A stretch of 20,505 nucleotides of DNA from an uncultured Rikenellaceae bacterium (GTDB taxonomy: Bacteria > Bacteroidota > Bacteroidia > Bacteroidales > Rikenellaceae), in contig CAMQVM010000002.1 in NCBI GenBank assembly GCA_947038135.1, positions 1-20,505 of the forward strand, given 5' to 3'. Below are positions 7,686 to 15,340 of this stretch, one piece after another (position 1 is the stretch's first letter; the number at the start of each line of letters is the position of its first letter). The notes under the pieces were generated by a model. The model made no database searches and had not been told where the DNA came from. It worked only from the letters and a program-made list of their open reading frames with translations. A program made the position numbers and the translations under genes.

Positions 7686-7720
7686 ACTCTTAACTGCCAT
7701 ATGATATAGCAGCTAAGAGT
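7686..7720 (-). repeat. Intercistronic hairpin between transporter gene and galK
   Basis: Arms 7686-7697 and 7709-7720 pair over 12 bp around an 11-nt loop. The one non-Watson-Crick position becomes a G-U pair only in minus-strand RNA, the sense of this operon. It ends 18 bp before the galK ATG. The following bases (TTATTTAAAA) are a weak U-tract at best, so it may be a leaky terminator or an mRNA-stability element rather than a full stop. Confidence 0.65.
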
Positions 7721-7781
7721 ATAAGTTTATTAATAGTTACTTTATATTACCAACAAAGCACACTTGCAGAGTGATTTGATA

Positions 7782-9047
7782 TTAGTTGTTATCTCTAACT
7801 TTAGGCTTACTACCTACAAGAGCATAGTATAGAAGATATACCTCAGATACGATAACAATGATCCAAGTCAAAGTCCAGTCACCACCTAAATAATCAGCCA
7901 TCACACCTTGAAGAAGAGGTAGCACCGCACCACCAACAACACCAAGCATCAAAGCACCAGAAGCTTTAGAGGTATAACGACCAAGCCCCTCAATAGCTAA
8001 AGAGAAGATTGCTGGCCACATTATAGAGTGAAAAAGACCTGCACCAACTAAAATCCAAGGATTAGCTGTTACCATAGATACAGCAACCAACACAATAGCG
8101 CCAATTGATGTTATAGCAAGCTGTATATTACCAGGAACTTTACTAACAAAGCTACCAAATACACGACCAATAAGCATACCACCCCAATAAAGAGCAGCCA
8201 TAGTTGCAGCTTGATCAGCAAAAGTACCACCTAAAGATTTAGCATAAAGGTTGATATTAGCACCTACTGCCACCTCAACACCTACATAAAAGAAGATAGC
8301 AATAACACCCATTCTAAGTTGAGGAAAACTCCAAACACTCTTATCAAGCTTATCATCTTTACTAGACGATGTACCTTCGATATCTGGAAGATTAACTTTA
8401 GTAATAGCAAATGCAATAAATGCAATTACAGCCATAAGAACAGCAAAAGGGACATAGATATCACCAATATTAACATCTTTAGCATCTGCACCACCAAAAA
8501 TTGCATAAGTTACAAAGAAAGGGGCAATAGTTGTCATTGTAGAGTTACCAGCACCTGCAATAGACTGACGCTGCACGCCACTAGTTCCAGGAACATTACA
8601 AGCAACAAGATAAGGATTTACAACCACCTGTAAAAAGGTCATTGCAGTACCTACCACAAACGAACCAACCAAGAAGATAAAATAGGCAACAGGCACTGTA
8701 GCTCCAGCCATACTAACACTCATGTTAGTTGTTTCAAACTCTAAAGCAGATAGTTCAAAAAGACCCAACCCGACAATAAGAATAAGTAGTGCAGCAACAA
8801 GTGTATACTTATACCCCTTGCTATCTACCATCTTTGCACTAGGTGCACCCATTAAAAGATATGCCGAGAAGAAGGTGAAGGTGATAAAGGTGGTAAGTGT
8901 ATTTTGTAACGACCCAGCCTCCGAAAGGAAAGCAGACTGAAGAGGCACTTGAAACTGTTGATTAAGAACCGTAAGGAACCCAACTAGTGACATTAAAATC
9001 ACCATAGTGATAAATGGACCTGTGTAGTTAATTGTTTTTTGTGTCAT
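7782..9047 (-). CDS. FHS-family sugar (glucose/galactose) MFS transporter
   Basis: The 421-residue inner-membrane protein has about 12 hydrophobic segments and is predicted to import hexose by cation symport. Marks of the fucose-galactose-glucose (FHS) family are visible: the loop after TM2 GAPSAKMVDSKGYKYT (67-82), FLQVVVNPYLVACN (138-151), then QRQSIAGAGNS, and a second-half GGMLIGRVFGSF. Its place between mutarotase and galactokinase genes suggests galactose (or glucose/galactose) as substrate. Start ATG 9047 lies 27 bp after the mutarotase stop, fitting co-transcription. Fucose transport is the main alternative but is less likely in this context. Confidence 0.9.
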   Translation of the reverse strand: MTQKTINYTGPFITMVILMSLVGFLTVLNQQFQVPLQSAFLSEAGSLQNTLTTFITFTFFSAYLLMGAPSAKMVDSKGYKYTLVAALLILIVGLGLFELSALEFETTNMSVSMAGATVPVAYFIFLVGSFVVGTAMTFLQVVVNPYLVACNVPGTSGVQRQSIAGAGNSTMTTIAPFFVTYAIFGGADAKDVNIGDIYVPFAVLMAVIAFIAFAITKVNLPDIEGTSSSKDDKLDKSVWSFPQLRMGVIAIFFYVGVEVAVGANINLYAKSLGGTFADQAATMAALYWGGMLIGRVFGSFVSKVPGNIQLAITSIGAIVLVAVSMVTANPWILVGAGLFHSIMWPAIFSLAIEGLGRYTSKASGALMLGVVGGAVLPLLQGVMADYLGGDWTLTWIIVIVSEVYLLYYALVGSKPKVRDNN

Positions 9048-9074
9048 AATTTGAATTTTTAATTAAATTAAATA

Positions 9075-10127
9075 CTATTTTGTTGAAAATTTGAATATTA
9101 TATGCTCTTCATATACCTCATCCTTTTTAAGGACAGCCGATGGAAAGTTTGGTTTGTTTGGTGCATCAGGAAAGTTTTGACACTCAATAGCAACACCAGC
9201 TCTGTTTTTGTGCTCACTACCATTTTTAGACTCACCACAACCAGCAAGCCAGTTACCAGTATATATCTGCACCGCAGGCTGCGTTGTTGAAACAGCCAAA
9301 TGAATACCACTATCAGCACTATAAAGCTCGGCAGCAAGACGCATTACACCCTTAGAATACCCATCTAAAGGCCAGCAATGGTCATAACCATGCCCTATCT
9401 TTAGTGGTTCAAAGTCTGCATTAATATCTTTACCTATCTCTTTAGCCGCTCTAAAATCCATTGGTGTACCTGCCACTGGCGCTAACACTCCCGTAGGGAT
9501 TTGAGATGCATCAGTTGGAAGATAGTTCTCAGCATATAGCTTCAGTGTGTGGTTATGAATATCACCAGCTCCCTCACCATTAAGATTAAAATAGTTATGG
9601 TTTGTAAGGTTAACTATTGTTGTAGCATCTGAACCTGCAAAATAAGTTACTTCTAACTCATTATCTTCGCTCCAGTCATACACTGCTTCAACTCCTATCT
9701 CACCAGGATACCCCTCTTCGCCATTAACACTCGTATAGCTAAACACTACACGATCTGTTTCAACACGTGATACCCACACACGATTATGAAAGCCCGTAGG
9801 TCCTCCATGAAGGTGGTTTGGTCCATTGTTAGTAGCTAAGGTATAATCTACACCCTCAAGTGAAAATTTACCATTAGCTATTCTATTAGCAAAACGCCCT
9901 ACACTTTTACCAAGAGCAGCACCATCGCCAATATATGTATCAAACATCCTGAACCCTAACGCTACATCTCTGTTAACACCATTTTTATCTGGCACCGATA
10001 TAGACACAATCGCTGCACCTATATTGATAAGCTTAACTGAAGCACCGCTAGCATTTGTCATAGTATATAGAACCACCGCTTCATCTAAAGCAGTAAACCC
10101 TAATACTTCTTGTGATATATCAATCAT
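9075..10127 (-). CDS. galM: Aldose 1-epimerase (galactose mutarotase)
   Basis: This enzyme interconverts alpha and beta anomers of galactose, supplying the alpha form used by galactokinase. The 350-residue protein has the family landmarks GRFANRIANGKF, NHLHGGPTGFHNRVW with His105/His107, LTNHNYFNL with the catalytic His176, and GVAIECQNFPDAPN with the catalytic Glu314. No signal peptide is present, so it is cytoplasmic. It follows the nucleotidyltransferase gene by 25 bp and precedes the transporter by 27 bp, within one apparent operon. Confidence 0.95.
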   Translation of the reverse strand: MIDISQEVLGFTALDEAVVLYTMTNASGASVKLINIGAAIVSISVPDKNGVNRDVALGFRMFDTYIGDGAALGKSVGRFANRIANGKFSLEGVDYTLATNNGPNHLHGGPTGFHNRVWVSRVETDRVVFSYTSVNGEEGYPGEIGVEAVYDWSEDNELEVTYFAGSDATTIVNLTNHNYFNLNGEGAGDIHNHTLKLYAENYLPTDASQIPTGVLAPVAGTPMDFRAAKEIGKDINADFEPLKIGHGYDHCWPLDGYSKGVMRLAAELYSADSGIHLAVSTTQPAVQIYTGNWLAGCGESKNGSEHKNRAGVAIECQNFPDAPNKPNFPSAVLKKDEVYEEHIIFKFSTK

Positions 10128-10152
10128 AATTAATTTATCTTAACTGCTATTA

Positions 10153-11058
10153 TTACCAAAGCTTAGCAGGATATTTTCCTGCAGCAATAAGCGCCTCTAA
10201 CTTAGCTACTACCATAGGGCGATCTTCTTGATAAGTTACACCAAACCAAGCAGCATCGCTAGACAACACTTTAAGTGTAGCCTTACCACTGTTAGTAAGC
10301 TGATTAACTACTAAAGGTATAAAAAACTCAGACTTAAGCTCAGTACCTCTCTCTTTAAGAAAATCTTTAAATATATCAATCGACTCAGTGAAGTAGTCTG
10401 GCGTAAATCCAAACATATTCATTGATACTATTGTATTAACATCAATAGGTTTAAGCTCGCCATTATCATCTTTATAAAGAGCCGAGTCGCCATCTTTTTC
10501 GATATGCGTACGCTCAACCATATCTGTAAGGTTACCATCTGCTCCTACCGAACACACACCACGAGATACAGATCCAAAATCTGACAATGTATTTTTAAGA
10601 AGATATCCTACCATACAATATTTACCTACTGCACCATCTAAAGCAGCAAGATATGCCCCCATAGTAGCAAAAGCCTCTGCACCATAGAAATCATCTGCAT
10701 TGATCACTGCGAAAGGAGTATCAATCACCTCAGCTGCCATTTGAACAGCATGGTTAGTACCCCAAGGTTTTTCACGCCCAGCAGGAACCTCGAAACCTTC
10801 AGGAAGATAATCTAGCTCTTGATAAGCAAAATCAACCTCTATTTTACCGCCGAAACGCTCGGTGTTGAACATTTTTTTAAACTCTTCAGCAAAAGAGTGA
10901 CGAATCACAAATACGACCTTTCCGAAACCCCCTCTAATGGCATCAAAAACTGAGTAATCAAGAATAGCCTCTTTGTTAGGACCAATTCCATCCATCTGTT
11001 TAAGAGATCCGTAACGAGAGCCCATACCTGCGGCTAGTATTAAAAGTGTTGGTTTCAT
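10153..11058 (-). CDS. Sugar-phosphate nucleotidyltransferase
   Basis: The 301-residue cytoplasmic protein has the nucleotidyltransferase fold. The N-terminal LAAGMGSRYGSLKQ (8-21) is the NTP-binding loop with Lys20. KPWGTNHAVQ (97-106) fits the base/sugar-contact region, and INADDFYG holds the metal-binding Asp122/Asp123. The C-terminus ends in a WFGVTY and PAKLW stretch that I recognise from Bacteroidota homologues of this unnamed group. It resembles UTP/dTTP hexose-1-phosphate transferases, but the substrate is not proven. It is the first gene of the galactose cluster, which contains no galT, so it may make UDP-galactose or UDP-glucose from the hexose-1-phosphate. That function is inferred from context only. 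Confidence 0.85.
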   Translation of the reverse strand: MKPTLLILAAGMGSRYGSLKQMDGIGPNKEAILDYSVFDAIRGGFGKVVFVIRHSFAEEFKKMFNTERFGGKIEVDFAYQELDYLPEGFEVPAGREKPWGTNHAVQMAAEVIDTPFAVINADDFYGAEAFATMGAYLAALDGAVGKYCMVGYLLKNTLSDFGSVSRGVCSVGADGNLTDMVERTHIEKDGDSALYKDDNGELKPIDVNTIVSMNMFGFTPDYFTESIDIFKDFLKERGTELKSEFFIPLVVNQLTNSGKATLKVLSSDAAWFGVTYQEDRPMVVAKLEALIAAGKYPAKLW

Positions 11059-11369
11059 AGTTTTGTACTTTAAAATTATATATTTTTAGTGTAATTATTT
11101 ACGTGTTTTTAATAGATATTATAAATGCCAAATATAGTGCTTTTTAATTGATATTTAAAATCTAGATTACTAAAATCGCTTCATGTAATCATTTAAAACA
11201 AGGCAAATATAATAATTTTAATATAAATTAGTGTATCTTTGCTTCAAATAATATTAAAAAATAGTGTTGATGAAAAGAAATTTTTACTACCTTTACAACG
11301 GAAATTACTAATAAGCAACAAGTTAACAACACTTTAAGCGCTAAATACTAATATATAAGATTATACGAT
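11059..11369. promoter_or_regulatory. Divergent promoter region of the galactose cluster and the M23-like gene
   Basis: This 311-bp AT-rich region separates two divergent genes. Leftward, CAAATATA at 11129-11136 and again at 11204-11211 reads TATATTTG on the minus strand, two possible -7 boxes for the galactose cluster. Rightward, TATCTTTG at 11234-11241 is a good -7 box for the M23-like gene. None has a convincing -33 TTG. A 13-codon open frame at 11270-11308 lies in the rightward leader. No operator for a known regulator was recognised. Confidence 0.5.
11270..11311 (+). CDS. Possible leader peptide, tyrosine-rich, 13 aa
   Basis: ATG 11270 opens a 13-codon frame MKRNFYYLYNGNY ending in TAA, 29 bp downstream of the TATCTTTG box and 58 bp before the M23-like gene. 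Four of thirteen codons are Tyr and one Phe, which is reminiscent of attenuator leader peptides. AGTGTTG (11263-11269) just before the start can pair with CAACACT (11327-11333) after the stop. There is no clear terminator hairpin with a U-run before the gene, and chance short ORFs are common, so this is tentative. Confidence 0.25.
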   Translation: MKRNFYYLYNGNY

Positions 11370-12275
11370 ATGAATGCATTAATTAAGCTTTACAACATAA
11401 CAAAACACATATTTAAAAATTTTACACACAAACATAAAGTAAGTTTAAACAACCCAAGAGGAGGAGCTACTATTTGGCATATATTTATATCGCCAATGAA
11501 CTTCACACTTTTTTTTATGGTTTTTTCGTTATTGTTATTTATAATCAACTTATCGATTATTATCTACACTCCAATAATAGATACCTTACCAGGATATCGA
11601 AACATAAAGAGCAAAGAGATGATCATTAGTGCAGTTATGCGAATAGACTCATTAGAGAATGAAATAGCAATATGGGACAGTTATAGAGATAATATAATTA
11701 GGATCATGGACGGCAAAGCACCAATACCTCTAGATACACCAGCGCAACTAGACACTGCTGCGCTAACTTATAGGGATGTAGTACCAAGATCAAGAGAAGA
11801 CTCTCTCTTTAGAAGCGAGATATCAGACTCATTAATTACAGCAAAAGAGAATAAACTTCGTAATGAAGCAAAATCGTCTTATAAATTATACACCCCAGTG
11901 CAGGGTATTGTTACAAAACAATATAATATAGCAGACGATTTCAGAGCAATAGAGGTCTCGGTTACTGCCTTTTCGCCAATATTATCTATTGAAAGAGGAA
12001 AGGTTATATTTACATCATGGTCGCCCGAAGAGGGGAATATTATACAGATACAGCATGGCGATGGTATGATATCAATCTATAAAAAATTATCACAAAGCAT
12101 CAAGAGTGTTGGTGAAAATGTCTCTGCTGGTGAGGTATTGGGCTATATTGGAGAGAAACTATCAGACAAAGATAAAGAGGTTCCAGAGACAGACACCAAA
12201 ACATCGTCTACCCTAAAGATAGAGATATGGAAAGAGGGCAACAGCATAAACCCTGAGAACTATTTAAGCTTTTAA
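11370..12275 (+). CDS. Membrane-anchored degenerate LytM/M23 peptidase-like protein
   Basis: The 301-residue protein has a cytoplasmic N-terminus, one membrane segment (about 45-67), a periplasmic linker with a short heptad-like stretch (80-110), and a C-terminal LytM-type domain (173-300). The fold is recognisable in YTPVQGIVTKQYN, GKVIFTSWSPEEGNIIQIQHGDGMISIYKKL, VSAGEVLGYIGEK and INPENYLSF. The zinc ligands appear lost: the HxxxD region reads FRAIE near 191-195, and the usual HLHFE reads TLKIE at 281-285. It is probably a non-catalytic peptidoglycan-binding or amidase-activating protein, by analogy with EnvC and NlpD. It precedes dxr and rseP on the same strand. Confidence 0.8.
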   Translation: MNALIKLYNITKHIFKNFTHKHKVSLNNPRGGATIWHIFISPMNFTLFFMVFSLLLFIINLSIIIYTPIIDTLPGYRNIKSKEMIISAVMRIDSLENEIAIWDSYRDNIIRIMDGKAPIPLDTPAQLDTAALTYRDVVPRSREDSLFRSEISDSLITAKENKLRNEAKSSYKLYTPVQGIVTKQYNIADDFRAIEVSVTAFSPILSIERGKVIFTSWSPEEGNIIQIQHGDGMISIYKKLSQSIKSVGENVSAGEVLGYIGEKLSDKDKEVPETDTKTSSTLKIEIWKEGNSINPENYLSF

Positions 12276-12350
12276 GTTACTTTATAACATTTATAAAGCA
12301 AACAGGCGATAATATAGATTAACAACAATAAAATAATATTAACATACAAT

Positions 12351-13520
12351 ATGAAAAAAGAGATTAAGGCACTTCAAAGAATAGCCCTTTTAGGATCAAC
12401 AGGCTCAATAGGCGAGCAGACATTAGAGGTAGCAAGGGCTTATCCCGACCTATTTGAGATAACAACTCTTACAGCAAACAACAGCTGGGAGAAGCTAGTA
12501 AAGCAGGCTATCGAGTTTCAGCCAGATAGTGTTGTTATAGCCAACAAAAGCCACTATATGTCTGTTAAGGAAGCACTTAAAAACACAGATATAAAGATAT
12601 ATGCAGGACAAGAGAGCCTTGAACAGATTGTAGCAAACGAAAATATAGATACAGTAGTATCTGCACTGGTTGGTTTTGCGGGTCTATTTCCAACAGTAAG
12701 CGGTGTTAAGCATGGCAAGAAAATAGCCTTAGCAAACAAAGAGTCGCTGGTTGTAGCAGGCGAAACAGTAATGGCACTTGCTAAGATACATGGCTCAGCA
12801 ATTTTACCAGTAGACTCTGAGCACTCTGCAATTTTCCAATCTTTGGTAGGAGAGCAATCGGCAATAGAAAAGATTATACTTACTGCCTCAGGTGGACCAT
12901 TCCGCAGCTGGGAGAAAGAAGCTATCTACCATGCAACAACAGCACAAGCACTAAACCACCCTAACTGGGTAATGGGTCGTAAAATAACAATAGACTCTGC
13001 ATCACTAATGAATAAGGGTTTAGAGGTAATAGAAGCAAAATGGCTCTTTGACCTTCAACCATCACAAATAGAGGTTACAGTACACCCTTCATCAATAATT
13101 CACTCTATGGTGCAGTTTGAAGATGGGGCAGTAAAGGCACAGCTCGGAGCTCCAGATATGAAACTACCGATACAGTATGCACTAACCTACCCTACACGTA
13201 TGCCTATGGCGAAAGATAATAGACTAGATTTTTCAAAGGGCATAAACATGGAGTTTTCGGCTCCAGACATCAATAAATTTCCTTGTTTAGGAATTGCTTA
13301 CGAGGCAATGAAGATGGGCGGCACAACACCATGTGTTATGAATGCAGCAAATGAGGTAGCTGTAGAGGCATTTTTGCAAGAGAAGATTGAATTTGGCATG
13401 ATACCGCAAATCATAGAGAATTGTATAAACAAAATTAATTGTGTATCTTCGCCCTCGTTAGAAGATTACACACTAGCAGATACTGAAGCTAGAAAATACG
13501 CACAAAGCATAATTAAATAG
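12351..13520 (+). CDS. dxr: 1-deoxy-D-xylulose 5-phosphate reductoisomerase
   Basis: This enzyme carries out the committed step of the MEP isoprenoid pathway, turning DXP and NADPH into 2-C-methyl-D-erythritol 4-phosphate in the cytoplasm. The 389-residue protein has the NADPH-binding LLGSTGSIGEQTLEV (13-27) and LANKESLVVAGE (127-138). Metal ligands are visible as Asp155 and Glu157 in PVDSEHSAIFQ and Glu225 in LMNKGLEVIEAKW. The substrate loop TASGGPFR (178-185) and HPNWVMGRKITIDSAS (203-218) are intact. The ATG at 12351 gives a full-length enzyme. It lies 75 bp after the M23-like gene and 28 bp before rseP, probably in one transcript. Confidence 0.97.
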   Translation: MKKEIKALQRIALLGSTGSIGEQTLEVARAYPDLFEITTLTANNSWEKLVKQAIEFQPDSVVIANKSHYMSVKEALKNTDIKIYAGQESLEQIVANENIDTVVSALVGFAGLFPTVSGVKHGKKIALANKESLVVAGETVMALAKIHGSAILPVDSEHSAIFQSLVGEQSAIEKIILTASGGPFRSWEKEAIYHATTAQALNHPNWVMGRKITIDSASLMNKGLEVIEAKWLFDLQPSQIEVTVHPSSIIHSMVQFEDGAVKAQLGAPDMKLPIQYALTYPTRMPMAKDNRLDFSKGINMEFSAPDINKFPCLGIAYEAMKMGGTTPCVMNAANEVAVEAFLQEKIEFGMIPQIIENCINKINCVSSPSLEDYTLADTEARKYAQSIIK

Positions 13521-13548
13521 TATTTATCAACAGAATAAAAATGTATAT

Positions 13549-14880
13549 ATGGACATATTAATTAAAGCAACTCAACTAATACTAAGCCTTAGTCTTTTGG
13601 TATTTATTCATGAATTAGGACACTTTATGTTTGCAAAGTGGTTTGGAGCTCGAGTAGAAAAGTTTTATCTATTTTTCAACCCTTGGTTCTCACTTGCAAA
13701 GTTTAAAAAAGGCGACACCGAATATGGTATTGGCTGGGTCCCAATTGGAGGTTTTGTTAAAATATCGGGCATGATAGATGAAAGCATGGATAAAGAGCAG
13801 ATGAGCCAAGAACCTAAACCTTATGAATTTAGAAGCAAGCCAGCATGGCAGCGACTACTAATTATGATAGGTGGTGTAATGATGAACCTAATCCTTGCAG
13901 TTATAATCTATGCAGGCATGAGCTACACCTATGGCTCTTCATACATCTCTAATCAAGATATTAAAGATGGTTACAATTATAGCCCAGTGGCTATTGAGAT
14001 GGGCTTTAAGGATGGCGATAAGATATTAAATATCGACGGAGAACAAGTAGATGATTACACTAAAATATCTATGGCTTTAGTGCTTAACGATGTTGAGTAT
14101 GTTCAAATTGAACGCAATGGTGAGCAGAAAAAGTTATACATAGATAAATCGCATATCTCTAACCTTCTAAAGAGCAAAGTAAGGTTTGCAGAGCTTCGTA
14201 TACCTATATTGGTCGACTCTGTAATAGCAAACAAAGCAGCAGGAAAGGCAGGAATATTAAGCGGCGATAGAGTAATTGCTATTGACAGCATCGAAACAAA
14301 ATATTTCGACCAATTAAAAGAGGCGCTAAGCACACGAGCTAACAAAGAGTCAGTGATAACTATTCTGCGTGATTCACTGGGCACAAAGCTAACAAAGAGC
14401 CTACCAATAACAGTTAATGCTGATGGCACAATAGGCATATACCAATCAGACGATATAGCAAAGCTATTCACCATAAGGGTCACCAAATACACTCTTTTAG
14501 AGTCAATTCCACAAGGGTGTAAACTTGCCGTTGCTGAGGTCGGTAGCTACCTCAAGCAACTTAAGCTGTTGGTATCACCAGATACTGATGCATACAAATC
14601 GGTAGGTAGTGTTGTATCGATGGGAAATATGTTTGGCGCTGAGTGGGACTGGTTTCGCTTTTGGAGCATTACTGCTCTTCTATCAATAGTACTTGCTGTA
14701 ATGAATATGTTACCTATACCTGCACTCGATGGAGGTCACGTAATGTTTCTTTTATATGAGGTTATCACACGCCGTAAACCAAGCGACAAGTTTATGGAGT
14801 ATGCACAAACAGTAGGTATGTTTTTACTACTTGCATTAATGGCATTTGCGCTAGGTAATGATATATATAAGTTATTTTAG
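13549..14880 (+). CDS. rseP: RseP/MmpA-type site-2 intramembrane metalloprotease
   Basis: This zinc protease cleaves transmembrane segments of regulatory proteins such as anti-sigma factors and removes remnant signal peptides. The 443-residue protein has HELGH at 21-25 in the first membrane helix and the third-ligand motif NMLPIPALDGGH with Asp394. Two PDZ domains lie between them: about 125-205 (SPVAIEMGFKDGDKILNIDG) and 215-300 (IANKAAGKAGILSGDRVIAID). Further membrane segments occur near 103-121, 370-390 and 422-440. It is downstream of dxr, an arrangement common in bacteria. No anti-sigma substrate is seen nearby. Confidence 0.95.
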   Translation: MDILIKATQLILSLSLLVFIHELGHFMFAKWFGARVEKFYLFFNPWFSLAKFKKGDTEYGIGWVPIGGFVKISGMIDESMDKEQMSQEPKPYEFRSKPAWQRLLIMIGGVMMNLILAVIIYAGMSYTYGSSYISNQDIKDGYNYSPVAIEMGFKDGDKILNIDGEQVDDYTKISMALVLNDVEYVQIERNGEQKKLYIDKSHISNLLKSKVRFAELRIPILVDSVIANKAAGKAGILSGDRVIAIDSIETKYFDQLKEALSTRANKESVITILRDSLGTKLTKSLPITVNADGTIGIYQSDDIAKLFTIRVTKYTLLESIPQGCKLAVAEVGSYLKQLKLLVSPDTDAYKSVGSVVSMGNMFGAEWDWFRFWSITALLSIVLAVMNMLPIPALDGGHVMFLLYEVITRRKPSDKFMEYAQTVGMFLLLALMAFALGNDIYKLF

Positions 14881-15108
14881 ATTTTTGTTACTGACTGAGC
14901 TATATTTTTTTCATGGCACTGTTATTTCGCAGAACAAAGTTCGATATTTAGCTCGCTTTAAATAGACAACAACAGTAAATAAACCACCATTTACTGTTGA
15001 AAAGCATCTTGCGAGCAAAAATAGCAACAAAAAAATATTTTACAATAAACACATTACCAACAAGTTAAAAAAAAGGGTAAAAAAAAGAACAAAAAAAACT
15101 AAAAAATA
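14881..15108. other. Intergenic region with inverted repeats; no gene seen
   Basis: Between rseP and the tRNA promoter there is no coding sequence. A perfect 11-bp inverted repeat (CAACAGTAAAT at 14970-14980 with 14989-14999, 8-nt loop) is present. GAGCTA near 14897 can pair with TAGCTC near 14949, and GCTCGC with GCGAGC near 15013. From about 15066 to 15107 the strand is mostly A. The hairpin could end the rseP transcript but lacks a T-run. Confidence 0.5.
14970..14999. repeat. Inverted repeat downstream of rseP
   Basis: The arms CAACAGTAAAT and ATTTACTGTTG are exact reverse complements around AAACCACC. The repeat lies about 90 bp after the rseP stop. It may be a hairpin in the 3' untranslated region, with no U-tract to make it a standard terminator. 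Confidence 0.65.
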
Positions 15109-15140
15109 TTTGGAAGTAAACATTAAAGTCCATATCTTTG
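15109..15140 (+). promoter_or_regulatory. Promoter of tRNA-Gln
   Basis: A TTTG (15109-15112) and TATCTTTG (15133-15140) are separated by 20 bp, matching the Bacteroides -33/-7 consensus. The tRNA begins 20 bp further on. An A-rich tract lies just upstream. Confidence 0.85.
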
Positions 15141-15159
15141 CACCGTTAGTTTTAGTGAT

Positions 15160-15230
15160 TGACCCATGGTGTAATGGTAACACAGCTGATTTTGGTTCAG
15201 TCGTTTAAGGTTCGAATCCTTGTGGGTCAA
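15160..15230 (+). tRNA. tRNA-Gln (anticodon TTG)
   Basis: The 71-nt cloverleaf folds fully. Acceptor TGACCCA pairs with TGGGTCA, the D stem GTGT with ACAC, and the anticodon stem GCTGA with TCAGT around loop TTTTGGT, giving anticodon TTG (Gln, reads CAA/CAG). The T stem TAAGG/CCTTG surrounds TTCGAAT. The discriminator is A, and CCA is not encoded. It has its own promoter upstream and terminator downstream, so it is a single-gene unit. Confidence 0.95.
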
Positions 15231-15237
15231 CAACAAC

Positions 15238-15276
15238 AAAAAAATCGATTTGGTTATTCAAGTCGATTTTTTTATT
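15238..15276 (+). terminator. Intrinsic terminator after tRNA-Gln
   Basis: A 15-bp stem (15238-15252 with 15259-15273, one T-G wobble, loop GTTATT) ends in a run of seven T. It begins 8 nt after the tRNA and closes the tRNA transcript. Confidence 0.9.
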
Positions 15277-15286
15277 TTATAGCACA

Positions 15287-15316
15287 TTGTATATTTAGTA
15301 AAAAATAGTACCTTTG
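15287..15316 (+). promoter_or_regulatory. Promoter of the gldE-phosphopantetheinyl transferase unit
   Basis: TTG at 15287-15289 and TACCTTTG at 15309-15316 are spaced 19 bp apart, the Bacteroides-type arrangement. The predicted start of transcription falls only about 15-20 nt before the TTG start codon of gldE. Confidence 0.75.
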
Positions 15317-15340
15317 TATAATAATCAATAATAATCTGTT

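Noticed and set aside
7668..7700. Upstream ATG for galK
   Set aside because: It is in the loop of an intercistronic hairpin and adds 11 residues not typical of galactokinases.
8319..8633. Plus-strand open frame of 104 codons inside the transporter gene
   Set aside because: It is antisense to a well-supported membrane transporter and its composition (Lys/Asn/Cys/Ser-rich) matches a shadow frame.
15066..15107. A-rich tract upstream of tRNA-Gln considered as an element of its own
   Set aside because: It is best explained as the AT-rich region upstream of the tRNA promoter, with no repeat structure to support more.
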